DNA of 37,414 nt from a virus, in the IMG/VR virus record IMGVR_UViG_3300002835_006509, positions 1 through 37,414 of that record. The stretch is one strand, 5' to 3'. A program made the translations under genes and the position numbers. Under the pieces are notes generated by a model. It did not search any database, was not told the DNA's origin, and was given only the letters and a program-made list of their open reading frames with translations. Shown here piece by piece: positions 25,423-33,474 of the stretch. The first letter of the stretch is position 1. Each line of letters starts with the position of its first letter.

Positions 25423-28122
25423 TTACGATTTTTTAGGAGTTGCCATATTTGGGTCAACTTCAGTTAATGCAAATTTATAAACTTTTCCTTTTTTATTATT
25501 GTATAGGAATAAATCATCTTCACCTTCTACAATTGTCCAATCACCAATTCCGTTATTTAAGGATAAATCCGATGTATAAACAGTTGACCATCGTTGAGAA
25601 GTAGAACCTAAATCTTGTGTACCATTTGCCGCAGGTAATACATTGCCATAAAAAGTTTGTGTAGTTCTTACAAAATCGGCAACAGTTGTTCTTGCTGATG
25701 AACCCCCACCATTTGATACTTGAAATCTAAATCCAGAATTTATAGCAGTAGAAGAAACCGAAGTTTGTATTGCGTTTGTTTCACTATTGTTGCTCGAATA
25801 TTGAGATACAAATGCATCTGCAAATGTACCATCTACCCCCGCCGATGTTGATGTTACTTTACTATTAATTGTTATACCTGCAAAAGTAGGAGATGATGTA
25901 GTTAATACCGCTTGATTTATATATGTTCCGAATCCAGTAGTAGATGATAATGTAATTTGTGAAGAACCACTTACTAATGTAGGAAGTGAACTAATTCCAC
26001 TAAAAGTTATTTGTGAAGAGCCACTAACAATTCCTCTACCTTTTGTTTCGTATGATGATGTTGCTGTATTTAAATTACTTACCGATGTATTCAAACTTGC
26101 AGTTGTAGTATTTATATTACTTATTGAAATATTTACACTTCCGGATGTCGTTTCTAAATTGTTTAATCTATTTACACTTGCGGTATAAAAAGATGCAAAG
26201 GTACTATCGTTTGAAGTATCTACTGAATTAATTAATGTTACTATTTCTACAAATGTATCTTTGTCTGCATCTGCTGCTAATAAAATTGCATCAACTCTAC
26301 CTTTTTCAGTTGTAATTCTACTATCTACTGATGTTGAATATGTTGAAAATCCGGTTGTAGATGAAATCGTTATTTGTGAACTTCCACTTACTATGCCTGA
26401 TGGAATAGAACTAATATCTGCATATGTTATTTGTGAAGAGCCACTAACCAATCCTCTACCTTTTGTTTCGTAAGATGAAGTTGCTGTATTTTGATTTAAA
26501 AAAGTAGATGCAATTGAAGAACTAAATGTAGTCAAATTTATACCATTAACATTTCCGGTACTTTCAAATGAACCACTCACTACTATATTATTACCAAAAA
26601 CAATACCATTTCCACCCGAAGAAGTTATTTTATTACCATCTTGTATTTGTAAAGTTCCTCTAACATCAATTAAACCAGTCGTTGGGTCAAATAATAAGTT
26701 ACCACCACCTGATGTTTTTAATTGTATATCACCATCTGCTGATTGTAAAATAATATTATCACTACCTGCTTCTAAAATCTTAATCGATTGTCCTACATCA
26801 GTTGTGATTTGTAATTCTTGGTTTGTTGAACCCAATACCTTTGTTCCATCTATATAAAGTGAACCAGATGAAACATATATATCTCTCCATTGATAAGTTG
26901 CTGAACCTAAATCATATGTATTGTCGATTGCAGGTAGAATAGAACCACTCATTGTTTGAGTCCCTCTAAACGTATTAGAACCCGTTGTGGCTAATACTGA
27001 TGATGTTAATTGTGAAGAACCACTTATTATTCCGGAAGGTTTTGATGCAATGTTATCCCAAGTTGTTTGAGTAATACTACCACTTAAAACATATCTTGCA
27101 TCATATGAACTTGTCAATTGTGAAGAACCACTCACAGTTCCTGCAGGTGTAGTTGCTACGATACCATTTATTCCAATTGATGCAACTAAATTATCTCTAA
27201 CAATGAAATCAATACTATCTAATGTAGGTAATATTTGTGTACTACCTGATACATTTGTCATAAATCCTTTAAAACCAACCGGTGTTCCCACCGCAGTTGA
27301 TTGTGATTGCTCAAAATCTATATAATATTTATCCGATGTGTTATTAAAATCACTTATAGATGCTGAACTATTTGAATCATAATCCCAACCATCTCTCGGT
27401 ATATCATCACTTATTACTCCTCTTAATCCACTACCATCACCACTAAATGAACCCGTAAATGAACCACTATTAGATGAAGCTCCTACGGCTACACCATTTA
27501 AATATAATGAACCGGTTACATTAACTGAACCTGTAAAATCGTGTGTGTCATCGGATGTATTACCAAATCTAGAACTACCACTTTCGAAAAGGACAGATGA
27601 AGAAATTACTGAAATATTGAATTGTCTTGCATTAACTGCCCCTAATATAGTTAAGTCGGCCGTTACTAATGCCGAACCACTAATTATTGCTTCACCATGA
27701 TTAATAGTAAGAGTGTCGTTGACTTTTAAAGAACCAAATGAACCAGTTCCGGTTGCTCTTAAAGAACCGGTAATATTTTGGTCTGCTTTGAATTGATTTG
27801 AACCTGTGGTTGCGTATGAAGCAGTGTAAGAGTTTAATGAAGAGAGTATTCCGACTATTTGAGATGAACCACTCACCACACCATTGGATGCTGATATTGA
27901 ACCTACAATGGACTCTGCCGTCAATGTTCCTGTAATGGTTACGGAACCTGTGTTTAAAACATTTGTTGTTACTACTTCTTGGATTGTGTCTGTCGAACCT
28001 GAGCGTCTAAAAAATATCTTACCATCGTAAGTATTTAATGCTAATTCTCCTAAATTAAGTGAACCTGTACCAGGTACCTTACCCGATAACGCAGAGCGTT
28101 TGAGTTGAACGATTGATGACAT
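25423..28122 (-). CDS. Tail fibre protein with LKRS/LNTYDGK head
   Basis: 899 aa. The head (SSIVQLKRSALSGKVPGTGSLNLGELALNTYDGKIFFRR) is the attachment region widespread in fibres of marine T4-like phages. It is followed by repeated VSGSSQ(I/L)T motifs, a beta module at about 405-545 (YDLGSATYQWRDIYVSSGSLYIDG, VGQSIKILEAGSDNI, DGDIQLKTSGGGNLLFDPTTG) paralogous to the 603-aa fibre, a segment GRVDAILLAADADKDTFVEIVTLINSVD common in such fibres, short coiled-coil repeats (NLETTSGSVN, INTTTASLN), and a C-terminal DLGSTSQRWSTVYT, then WTIVEGEDDLFLYNNKKGK tip. No S74 domain, unlike the next two fibres. Promoter motif (one mismatch) 50 bases upstream, behind a terminator, so it heads a new operon of five genes. 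Confidence 0.85.
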   Translation of the reverse strand: MSSIVQLKRSALSGKVPGTGSLNLGELALNTYDGKIFFRRSGSTDTIQEVVTTNVLNTGSVTITGTLTAESIVGSISASNGVVSGSSQIVGILSSLNSYTASYATTGSNQFKADQNITGSLRATGTGSFGSLKVNDTLTINHGEAIISGSALVTADLTILGAVNARQFNISVISSSVLFESGSSRFGNTSDDTHDFTGSVNVTGSLYLNGVAVGASSNSGSFTGSFSGDGSGLRGVISDDIPRDGWDYDSNSSASISDFNNTSDKYYIDFEQSQSTAVGTPVGFKGFMTNVSGSTQILPTLDSIDFIVRDNLVASIGINGIVATTPAGTVSGSSQLTSSYDARYVLSGSITQTTWDNIASKPSGIISGSSQLTSSVLATTGSNTFRGTQTMSGSILPAIDNTYDLGSATYQWRDIYVSSGSLYIDGTKVLGSTNQELQITTDVGQSIKILEAGSDNIILQSADGDIQLKTSGGGNLLFDPTTGLIDVRGTLQIQDGNKITSSGGNGIVFGNNIVVSGSFESTGNVNGINLTTFSSSIASTFLNQNTATSSYETKGRGLVSGSSQITYADISSIPSGIVSGSSQITISSTTGFSTYSTSVDSRITTEKGRVDAILLAADADKDTFVEIVTLINSVDTSNDSTFASFYTASVNRLNNLETTSGSVNISISNINTTTASLNTSVSNLNTATSSYETKGRGIVSGSSQITFSGISSLPTLVSGSSQITLSSTTGFGTYINQAVLTTSSPTFAGITINSKVTSTSAGVDGTFADAFVSQYSSNNSETNAIQTSVSSTAINSGFRFQVSNGGGSSARTTVADFVRTTQTFYGNVLPAANGTQDLGSTSQRWSTVYTSDLSLNNGIGDWTIVEGEDDLFLYNNKKGKVYKFALTEVDPNMATPKKS

Positions 28123-28172
28123 ATGTCTAATCCTTTAAAGTTATCTAACAAAAATGTAGTATATACTACTGA

Positions 28173-28181
28173 CATAAATAT
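28173..28181 (-). promoter_or_regulatory. ATATTTATA motif (one mismatch), putative promoter of the 899-aa fibre operon
   Basis: The coding strand reads ATATTTATG, between the terminator and the fibre start, 50 bases upstream of the start. Confidence 0.45.
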
Positions 28182-28191
28182 ATTATAAAAT

Positions 28192-28218
28192 AAAAAAAAC
28201 CCCTACTAAGAGGGGTTT
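28192..28218 (-). terminator. Rho-independent terminator between the 182-aa and 899-aa fibre genes
   Basis: On the coding strand AAACCCCT and AGGGGTTT form an 8-bp stem with a 6-base loop, followed by eight T's. It lies 21 bases after the stop of the 182-aa gene and is the clearest terminator in the window. Confidence 0.88.
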
Positions 28219-28239
28219 CTATTATAATTTTATTTACTA

Positions 28240-28788
28240 TTAAAGTTCTCCACCATCTGGACCAAGTGATGCTGATATTTCTAAGTTGAATAATCTACCT
28301 GCTACTGACCCACTAAATGCTAATACATCACCAATTCCGTAAAGAGAACCACTAAATCCTGACCCTGTTGTGATAGTTGCGATTGTTACATCGTTATATC
28401 TAAAATCAACTGAACCAACTGTAGTTGCTACTTTGTAAAGAGAACCACTAGCTTGAATATATCCAATTGTTCCTGCGAACGGGTCAGAGTTAAAATCAAA
28501 GTCATCAGGTCTCATTGATGCGGTTACACCAGTCAATGCTCCACCATAACCTGCGAAAGCTGATGCGGTAACTGCTCCACTAAGATTGATTGAACCGGTT
28601 ACATTTGCTCCGGCAACTACGATTTCTACTACCTCATCGGTTGAACCCGACTTGTGTAAAAAGGCTTTACCATCATAGGTATTTAATGCTATTTCACCTA
28701 CCTGCAACGATGTGGTTGTAGGTACCGAACCCGCAACGCCTGAACGTTTTAATAAAATCGATGAAGTTGGGTTGTTATTTGTTGCCAT
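28240..28788 (-). CDS. Short tail fibre / fibre adaptor with LNTYDGK head
   Basis: 182 aa. The head (ILLKRSGVAGSVPTTTSLQVGEIALNTYDGKAFLHKSGSTDEVVEIV) is clearly paralogous to that of the 899-aa fibre, but the remainder is only about 120 residues: a VTGSINLSGAVTASAF strand-turn region, GYIQASGSLYKVATTVGSVDFRYNDV, and a final helix-like VAGRLFNLEISASLG. It lacks a recognisable tip, so it may be an adaptor or anchor, or a fibre reduced by deletion. It follows the 1254-aa fibre by 29 bases and is closed by the strong terminator at 28192-28218. Confidence 0.75.
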   Translation of the reverse strand: MATNNNPTSSILLKRSGVAGSVPTTTSLQVGEIALNTYDGKAFLHKSGSTDEVVEIVVAGANVTGSINLSGAVTASAFAGYGGALTGVTASMRPDDFDFNSDPFAGTIGYIQASGSLYKVATTVGSVDFRYNDVTIATITTGSGFSGSLYGIGDVLAFSGSVAGRLFNLEISASLGPDGGEL

Positions 28789-28817
28789 ATATTTTTATTT
28801 ATTCTTTCTTTTTGTTA

Positions 28818-31800
28818 TTAATAAGTTCCTCCGTCTATTAATGAAATTCTCGTTTCAATTGAACTACTAAATGTACTAAATCCGGTAGTTGCTGTAATAT
28901 CAACCTGAACTGAACCACTTACAATTCCACCTGGTTTTCCAACTAAGTTATCCCAAGTTGCTCCTGCTACTGATGCGCTTATTGAAGTTGCAATTGAACT
29001 ACTAAATGTTGAATATCCGGTTGTATCAGTAATTGTAATTTGTGATGAACCACTTATTACACCTTCAACGTTTAATTTAGTTTTAATTGTAGTATCAATC
29101 GAAGAACTAAATGAATTTAAACTTCCAGATGTAGTTTCTAAATTATCTAATCTACCATTTTGTGTAGCTTGAGAAGATGCGAATGAAGAACTCAATGATG
29201 TTTGAGATGCTGCACTTGCACTAAATGAAGTTGCTACCGATGAACTAAAGTTTCCAGTTACATTTGCTACACTTGCAGATAATGAAGTGATACTTGCATT
29301 ACTTGCTGAGAATGAAGTTTCTACTGAACTACTATATGTAGTAAATCCGTCTACTTGTGTTAAAAGTATTTGTTGAGATGCTGTAACAACATTGTCACCA
29401 CCTGCTCTTAGTAATTTACTTTCAGCTCCTACTGCTCCTGCTTTCCAGTAGTCGTTTGTAGAATCCCAAAGTAAAGAACCACTTACCGTATTAGGTGCAG
29501 TTGGGTCTTTAACTAATAATCCACCATTTGCAGCTCCAGTACCATTTAATTCAATGATATTATCACCTAATTGAATTGTATTTGATTCTACTGATGTCGT
29601 TGTACCTCTTACAGTAAAGTCACCTAATACTATAACATTAGAACCAGTTAATTCAAATGCTGATTTTAATGATGATGAATATGAATTTAAAGCTGATACC
29701 GAAGTATTTACACTTGCAGAAGTTGCTTCTAAGTTTGTTAATCTACCTAAGTTCGAAGCACTTACAACATTTAAAGCGTCAATGCTAATTTGTTGAGATG
29801 CGGTTGAACTATTTAAAGCAGTTACAGAATTATTTACACTTGCAGATGTTGCTTCTAAGTTAGATAGTCTACCTAAGTTTGATGCACTTACTGTATTTAA
29901 AGCATCTACTGAAGTATTTAAACTTGCAGTTGTTGCTTCTAAGTTAGTCAATCTACCATCTGCAGATGCCGTAAATGCGTTTAATGCAGTTGTTGAAGTG
30001 TTTGAACTTGTATAACTATTCAATGCATCAATACTAATTTGTTGAGAAGCAGTTGAACTATTTAAAGCCGTTATTGAATTATTTACACTTGCGGATGTTG
30101 TTTCAATATTTGTTAATCTATCTAAAGTAGAACCACTAAATGTATTTAAAGATGCAGATGTAACATTTAATGCGTCAATGCTAATTTGTTGAGAAGCAGT
30201 TGATGTATTTAATGCCGTTACTGAGTTATTTACACTAGCCGATGTGCTTTCTAAATTAGTTAATCTACCCAATGTAGAACTACTAAATGTATTTAAAGAT
30301 GCAGATGTTACATTTAATGCGTCAATGCTAATTTGCTGAGATGCTGAAGATGTATTTAAAGCTGCTACCGAAGTATTTACACTTGCTGATGTAGTTTCTA
30401 AGTTTGTTAATCTTCCATCTGCAGATGCTGTAAATGCGTTTAGAGCAGTTGTTGAAGTATTTGAACTAGTATATGAATTTAAAGCTGCAATCGATGTATC
30501 AACACTTGAAGATTTACTTTCTAAGTTTGTTAATCTACCATCTGCAGATGCTGTAAATGTGTTTAACGATGCAGATGTTACATTTAATGCGTCAATACTG
30601 ATTTGTTGAGAAGCAGTTGAACTATTTAAAGCAGTTACCGATGTATTTACACTTGCTGATGTGCTTTCTAAGTTAGTTAATCTACCTAAGTTTGAACTAC
30701 TTACAACATTCAATGCGTCAATGCTAATTTGCTGAGATGCTGAAGATGTATTTAAAGCTGCTACTGAAGTATTTACACTTGCAGAAGTTGTTTCAATGTT
30801 AGTTAATCTACCTAAAGTAGAACCGCTAAATATATTTAACGATGCAGATGTTACATTTAATGCGTCAATACTGATTTGTTGAGAAGCAGATGATGTGTTT
30901 AAAGCTGCAACTGAAGTATTTACACTTGCTGATGTACTTTCTAAATTTGTTAATCTACCTAAATTTGAACCACTAACTATATTTAATGCATCAATACTAA
31001 TTTGTTGAGAAGCAGATGATGTATTTAAAGCTGCAACTGAAGTATTTACACTTGCAGAAGTTAATTCAATATTTGATAATCTACCATCAACACTTGCAGA
31101 TGTACTTTCTATATTAGTTAGTCTACCTAAAGTAGAAGAAGTGAATGAATTTAAGTTTGTTATTGAAACTCCAACACCTGAACCCACATTTGCAATAACT
31201 TCTGCAAATGATGCCGAAACTGAACCACTATATGTATCAAATCCAGTTGTTGATGAAATGGTAATTTGTGATGAACCACTAACTACACTATCTCCACCCG
31301 CTAATAATATTTTTGATTCAGCATCTTTAGCTCCTGCTTTCCAGTAGTCATTTGTAGAATCCCAAATTATTGAACCTGTTGCAGTGTTTGGATTGGTTAC
31401 ATCTTTAACATATAATCCACCATTTGCAGCTGCACTTCCGTTTAATTCAATGATATTATCACCCAATTGAACAGTTGTAGAATCTACAATAGTTTGAGTA
31501 CCTCTAACTGTAAAGTTACCAGGAATAGTTACATCACCACTAAATGTTACATTGGCACCACTTGCAGTAAATGCTTGTTTTAATGAAGATGAATATGAGT
31601 TTAATTCCGTAACCGAAATATCAACACTTGCCGATTTAGATTCTAAGTTTGTTAATCTACCTAATGTAGAACCACTAAAAGTATTTATGTTAGAAATTGA
31701 AACATCTACACTTGCTGATTTAGTTTGTAATTCCCCTAAACTTGCAATCGTACTTGCCGAAAAACTATTAATATTAGTTATTGAAGTATTTACACTTGCT

Positions 31801-32582
31801 GATGTACTTTCTAAGTTTGTCAATCTACCATCTGCAGATGCAGTGAATGCGTTTAGAGCAGTTGTAGATGTATTTGAAGAAGTATAACTATTTAATGCAT
31901 CAATACTTGTTTGTTGAGATGCAGATGATGTATTTAAAGCCGCAATTGAAATATTAACACTTGCAGAAGTTGATTCTAAATTTGTCAATCTTCCAGCTGC
32001 AGATGCTGTAAATGTGTTTACACTTGCTGATGTTACATTCAATGCATCTATACTTATTTGTTGAGATGCAGATGAAGTATTTAAAGCTTCTACTGAAGTA
32101 TTTACACTTGCTGATGTACTTTCTAAATTGGTCAATCTACCCAATGTAGAACCACTAAATGTATTTAATAAACTTACTGAATTACCAATTGTACCACTAC
32201 CAATAGATTGTGATAATGCATTTATTGAAACCGCAACTGATGAACTAAAGTTACTAATGTTACCCGTTAAATCTGGTATATCATTTTTGTCAGAACCAAG
32301 TAAGTATAAAGTTGAACTACCACTTGCGTAGTAAGGAACACCTTTAACTAATCCGTTGTATGTACTTGAAGCAAATGTGTTTGGTGCGTTATCACCAATC
32401 ATAAATCTATTAACTGCTTCAACTGAACCACTTTCGGTTGCTGCAAACAAAATAGATGAACCATTGGTTGTCGTTAAGTTGGACGAACCTGAGGTTATTA
32501 TTAATTCACCTTTTTGGAATGATGCGGTTGCTGCCGATAAACGTTCTAACGAACCACGTCTGTTTTTAATGATTTGTGCCAT
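28818..32582 (-). CDS. Repeat-rich coiled-coil tail fibre
   Basis: 1254 aa. The first 120 residues (RRGSLERL, then SSILFAATESGSVEAVNRFMIG, LVKGVPYYASGSSTLYLLGSD) are paralogous to the head of the 961-aa protein. Two arrays of RLTN(L/I)E...SASV units follow (about residues 149-330 and 480-970), mostly 14, 28, 42, 49 or 56 residues long, i.e. multiples of a heptad with hydrophobic residues at positions 2 and 5. Each array ends with the same module (VRGT, TVQLGDNIIELNG, GGLYVKD, LLWDSTNDYWKAG), so that block is duplicated inside the protein. The C-terminal region has Ser-rich repeats (SSSVATSFSAS) and SGSSQITIT motifs, with no S74 domain. Likely a long trimeric coiled-coil fibre. Promoter motif 42 bases upstream. 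Confidence 0.85.
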   Translation of the reverse strand: MAQIIKNRRGSLERLSAATASFQKGELIITSGSSNLTTTNGSSILFAATESGSVEAVNRFMIGDNAPNTFASSTYNGLVKGVPYYASGSSTLYLLGSDKNDIPDLTGNISNFSSSVAVSINALSQSIGSGTIGNSVSLLNTFSGSTLGRLTNLESTSASVNTSVEALNTSSASQQISIDALNVTSASVNTFTASAAGRLTNLESTSASVNISIAALNTSSASQQTSIDALNSYTSSNTSTTALNAFTASADGRLTNLESTSASVNTSITNINSFSASTIASLGELQTKSASVDVSISNINTFSGSTLGRLTNLESKSASVDISVTELNSYSSSLKQAFTASGANVTFSGDVTIPGNFTVRGTQTIVDSTTVQLGDNIIELNGSAAANGGLYVKDVTNPNTATGSIIWDSTNDYWKAGAKDAESKILLAGGDSVVSGSSQITISSTTGFDTYSGSVSASFAEVIANVGSGVGVSITNLNSFTSSTLGRLTNIESTSASVDGRLSNIELTSASVNTSVAALNTSSASQQISIDALNIVSGSNLGRLTNLESTSASVNTSVAALNTSSASQQISIDALNVTSASLNIFSGSTLGRLTNIETTSASVNTSVAALNTSSASQQISIDALNVVSSSNLGRLTNLESTSASVNTSVTALNSSTASQQISIDALNVTSASLNTFTASADGRLTNLESKSSSVDTSIAALNSYTSSNTSTTALNAFTASADGRLTNLETTSASVNTSVAALNTSSASQQISIDALNVTSASLNTFSSSTLGRLTNLESTSASVNNSVTALNTSTASQQISIDALNVTSASLNTFSGSTLDRLTNIETTSASVNNSITALNSSTASQQISIDALNSYTSSNTSTTALNAFTASADGRLTNLEATTASLNTSVDALNTVSASNLGRLSNLEATSASVNNSVTALNSSTASQQISIDALNVVSASNLGRLTNLEATSASVNTSVSALNSYSSSLKSAFELTGSNVIVLGDFTVRGTTTSVESNTIQLGDNIIELNGTGAANGGLLVKDPTAPNTVSGSLLWDSTNDYWKAGAVGAESKLLRAGGDNVVTASQQILLTQVDGFTTYSSSVETSFSASNASITSLSASVANVTGNFSSSVATSFSASAASQTSLSSSFASSQATQNGRLDNLETTSGSLNSFSSSIDTTIKTKLNVEGVISGSSQITITDTTGYSTFSSSIATSISASVAGATWDNLVGKPGGIVSGSVQVDITATTGFSTFSSSIETRISLIDGGTY
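29670..31140 (-). repeat. Tandem heptad-quantised repeat array 2 in the 1254-aa fibre
   Basis: Twelve units starting RL(T/S)N(L/I)E, of 14, 42, 49, 42, 49, 41, 49, 49, 55, 28 and 42 residues plus a final partial one. The DNA repeats are visible directly as recurrent GCGTCAATGCTAATTTG-type runs on the plus strand. The 41- and 55-residue units share one segment (SYTSSNTSTTALNAF) that carries a one-residue stutter. Confidence 0.85.
31590..32160 (-). repeat. Tandem heptad-quantised repeat array 1 in the 1254-aa fibre
   Basis: Four units starting RLTNLES, of 49, 55 and 56 residues plus a partial one, ending at the first copy of the GDNIIELNG module. Same unit type as array 2. Confidence 0.85.
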
Positions 32583-32624
32583 ATTTTTTTGGGGTTATTC
32601 TCTTACTTTATGTTAGTATTCCGA

Positions 32625-32633
32625 TATAAATAT
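32625..32633 (-). promoter_or_regulatory. ATATTTATA motif, putative promoter of the 1254-aa fibre
   Basis: Perfect coding-strand copy, 42 bases before the start, in a 125-base gap that is the longest in the window and otherwise holds only AT-rich sequence with a weak imperfect hairpin. Confidence 0.5.
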
Positions 32634-32707
32634 TTAATTTCATACAAACAATGTAAGAATTTTGATTTAATTCTATATATTTTTATTTTTAATGTCTTAT
32701 GTAACTA

Positions 32708-33469
32708 TTAAAACTCTCCTGCATCCAAATTCGAAGATGTAACAAATAACTCATTATCTGTTGCGAATGTAGTATCTACTGTTGTGGCCATCGTAGAACC
32801 TGATGTGAAGTTTGCGTTAAATATTGCTATTACCTGTGCAGAACTACTAATTAATCCAGAAGGTAAACTACCTGCTGGGTTTGAAATGTAATCTGATAAT
32901 TTTCTACCCACATATTGATATGCCGTAATGGTTACAACTTGTCCGTTTGATGGCATTAAGGCCGATGATGCAAATTGTAAAACACCTGTCTTATAATCAA
33001 AGGTATAGTTATTTACTGAAACTTGTGTTCCTGCTACAATTACTTTTGCACCATAACCCGGAGTTGCATCTTCCGTATTTGCGTTTGCTAATGCAGGTAC
33101 AGAATATTTTGGTGATACAAAGTTTGTTTGTTGGTTTGCATCTATCAATTGTGCACCTATACCACTATTAGAACCAGATGGATTTAAGAAAAACCAAACC
33201 TCATTATTAGTGTCTGATTTAGTTAGTGGTTGTCTATACCAATATTTTACAACATCTTGGCCATTTAACGAATATGTATTTCCACTTTGTCCACTACCGC
33301 TAAACGGTAATGATGCAGTTGGAATTAAATTGGCATCTATATAAATTTCACTAGAATTAATGTCCAATGTAGATGTAAACGCTTCCTGTGCATCCGTAAA
33401 GGTGTCATGCGTATATCTTCTACTTTGAAGTAATCTAGCTGATTTGAATGTATTATTTATTGCTGCCAT
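32708..33469 (-). CDS. Putative virion/tail fibre-associated protein
   Basis: 253 aa. Recognisable segments are DAQEAFTSTLDINSSEIYID (about 26-45), VVKYWYRQPLTKSDTNNEVWFFLNPSG (74-100), ISPKYS-like NFVSPKYSVPALANANTEDATPGY (115-140), VNNYTFDYKTGVLQFAS (152-168), and VVTITAYQYVGRKLSDYI (180-197). I have the impression of similar text in tail proteins of marine phages, but no characterised function is known to me. The C-terminal SGLISSSAQVIAIFNANFTSGSTMATTVDTTFATDNELFVTSSNLDAGEF resembles the end of the 107-aa protein at 36403 (TFATDLEVYQTASAIIDQGEF). It starts 5 bases after the 961-aa fibre and is likely its partner. Confidence 0.65.
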   Translation of the reverse strand: MAAINNTFKSARLLQSRRYTHDTFTDAQEAFTSTLDINSSEIYIDANLIPTASLPFSGSGQSGNTYSLNGQDVVKYWYRQPLTKSDTNNEVWFFLNPSGSNSGIGAQLIDANQQTNFVSPKYSVPALANANTEDATPGYGAKVIVAGTQVSVNNYTFDYKTGVLQFASSALMPSNGQVVTITAYQYVGRKLSDYISNPAGSLPSGLISSSAQVIAIFNANFTSGSTMATTVDTTFATDNELFVTSSNLDAGEF

Positions 33470-33474
33470 TTCTA

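Noticed and set aside
29670-32160. CRISPR-like regular repeats
   Set aside because: The repeats lie in frame within a coiled-coil fibre gene, vary in length by 21-base steps, and have no spacers or cas genes.
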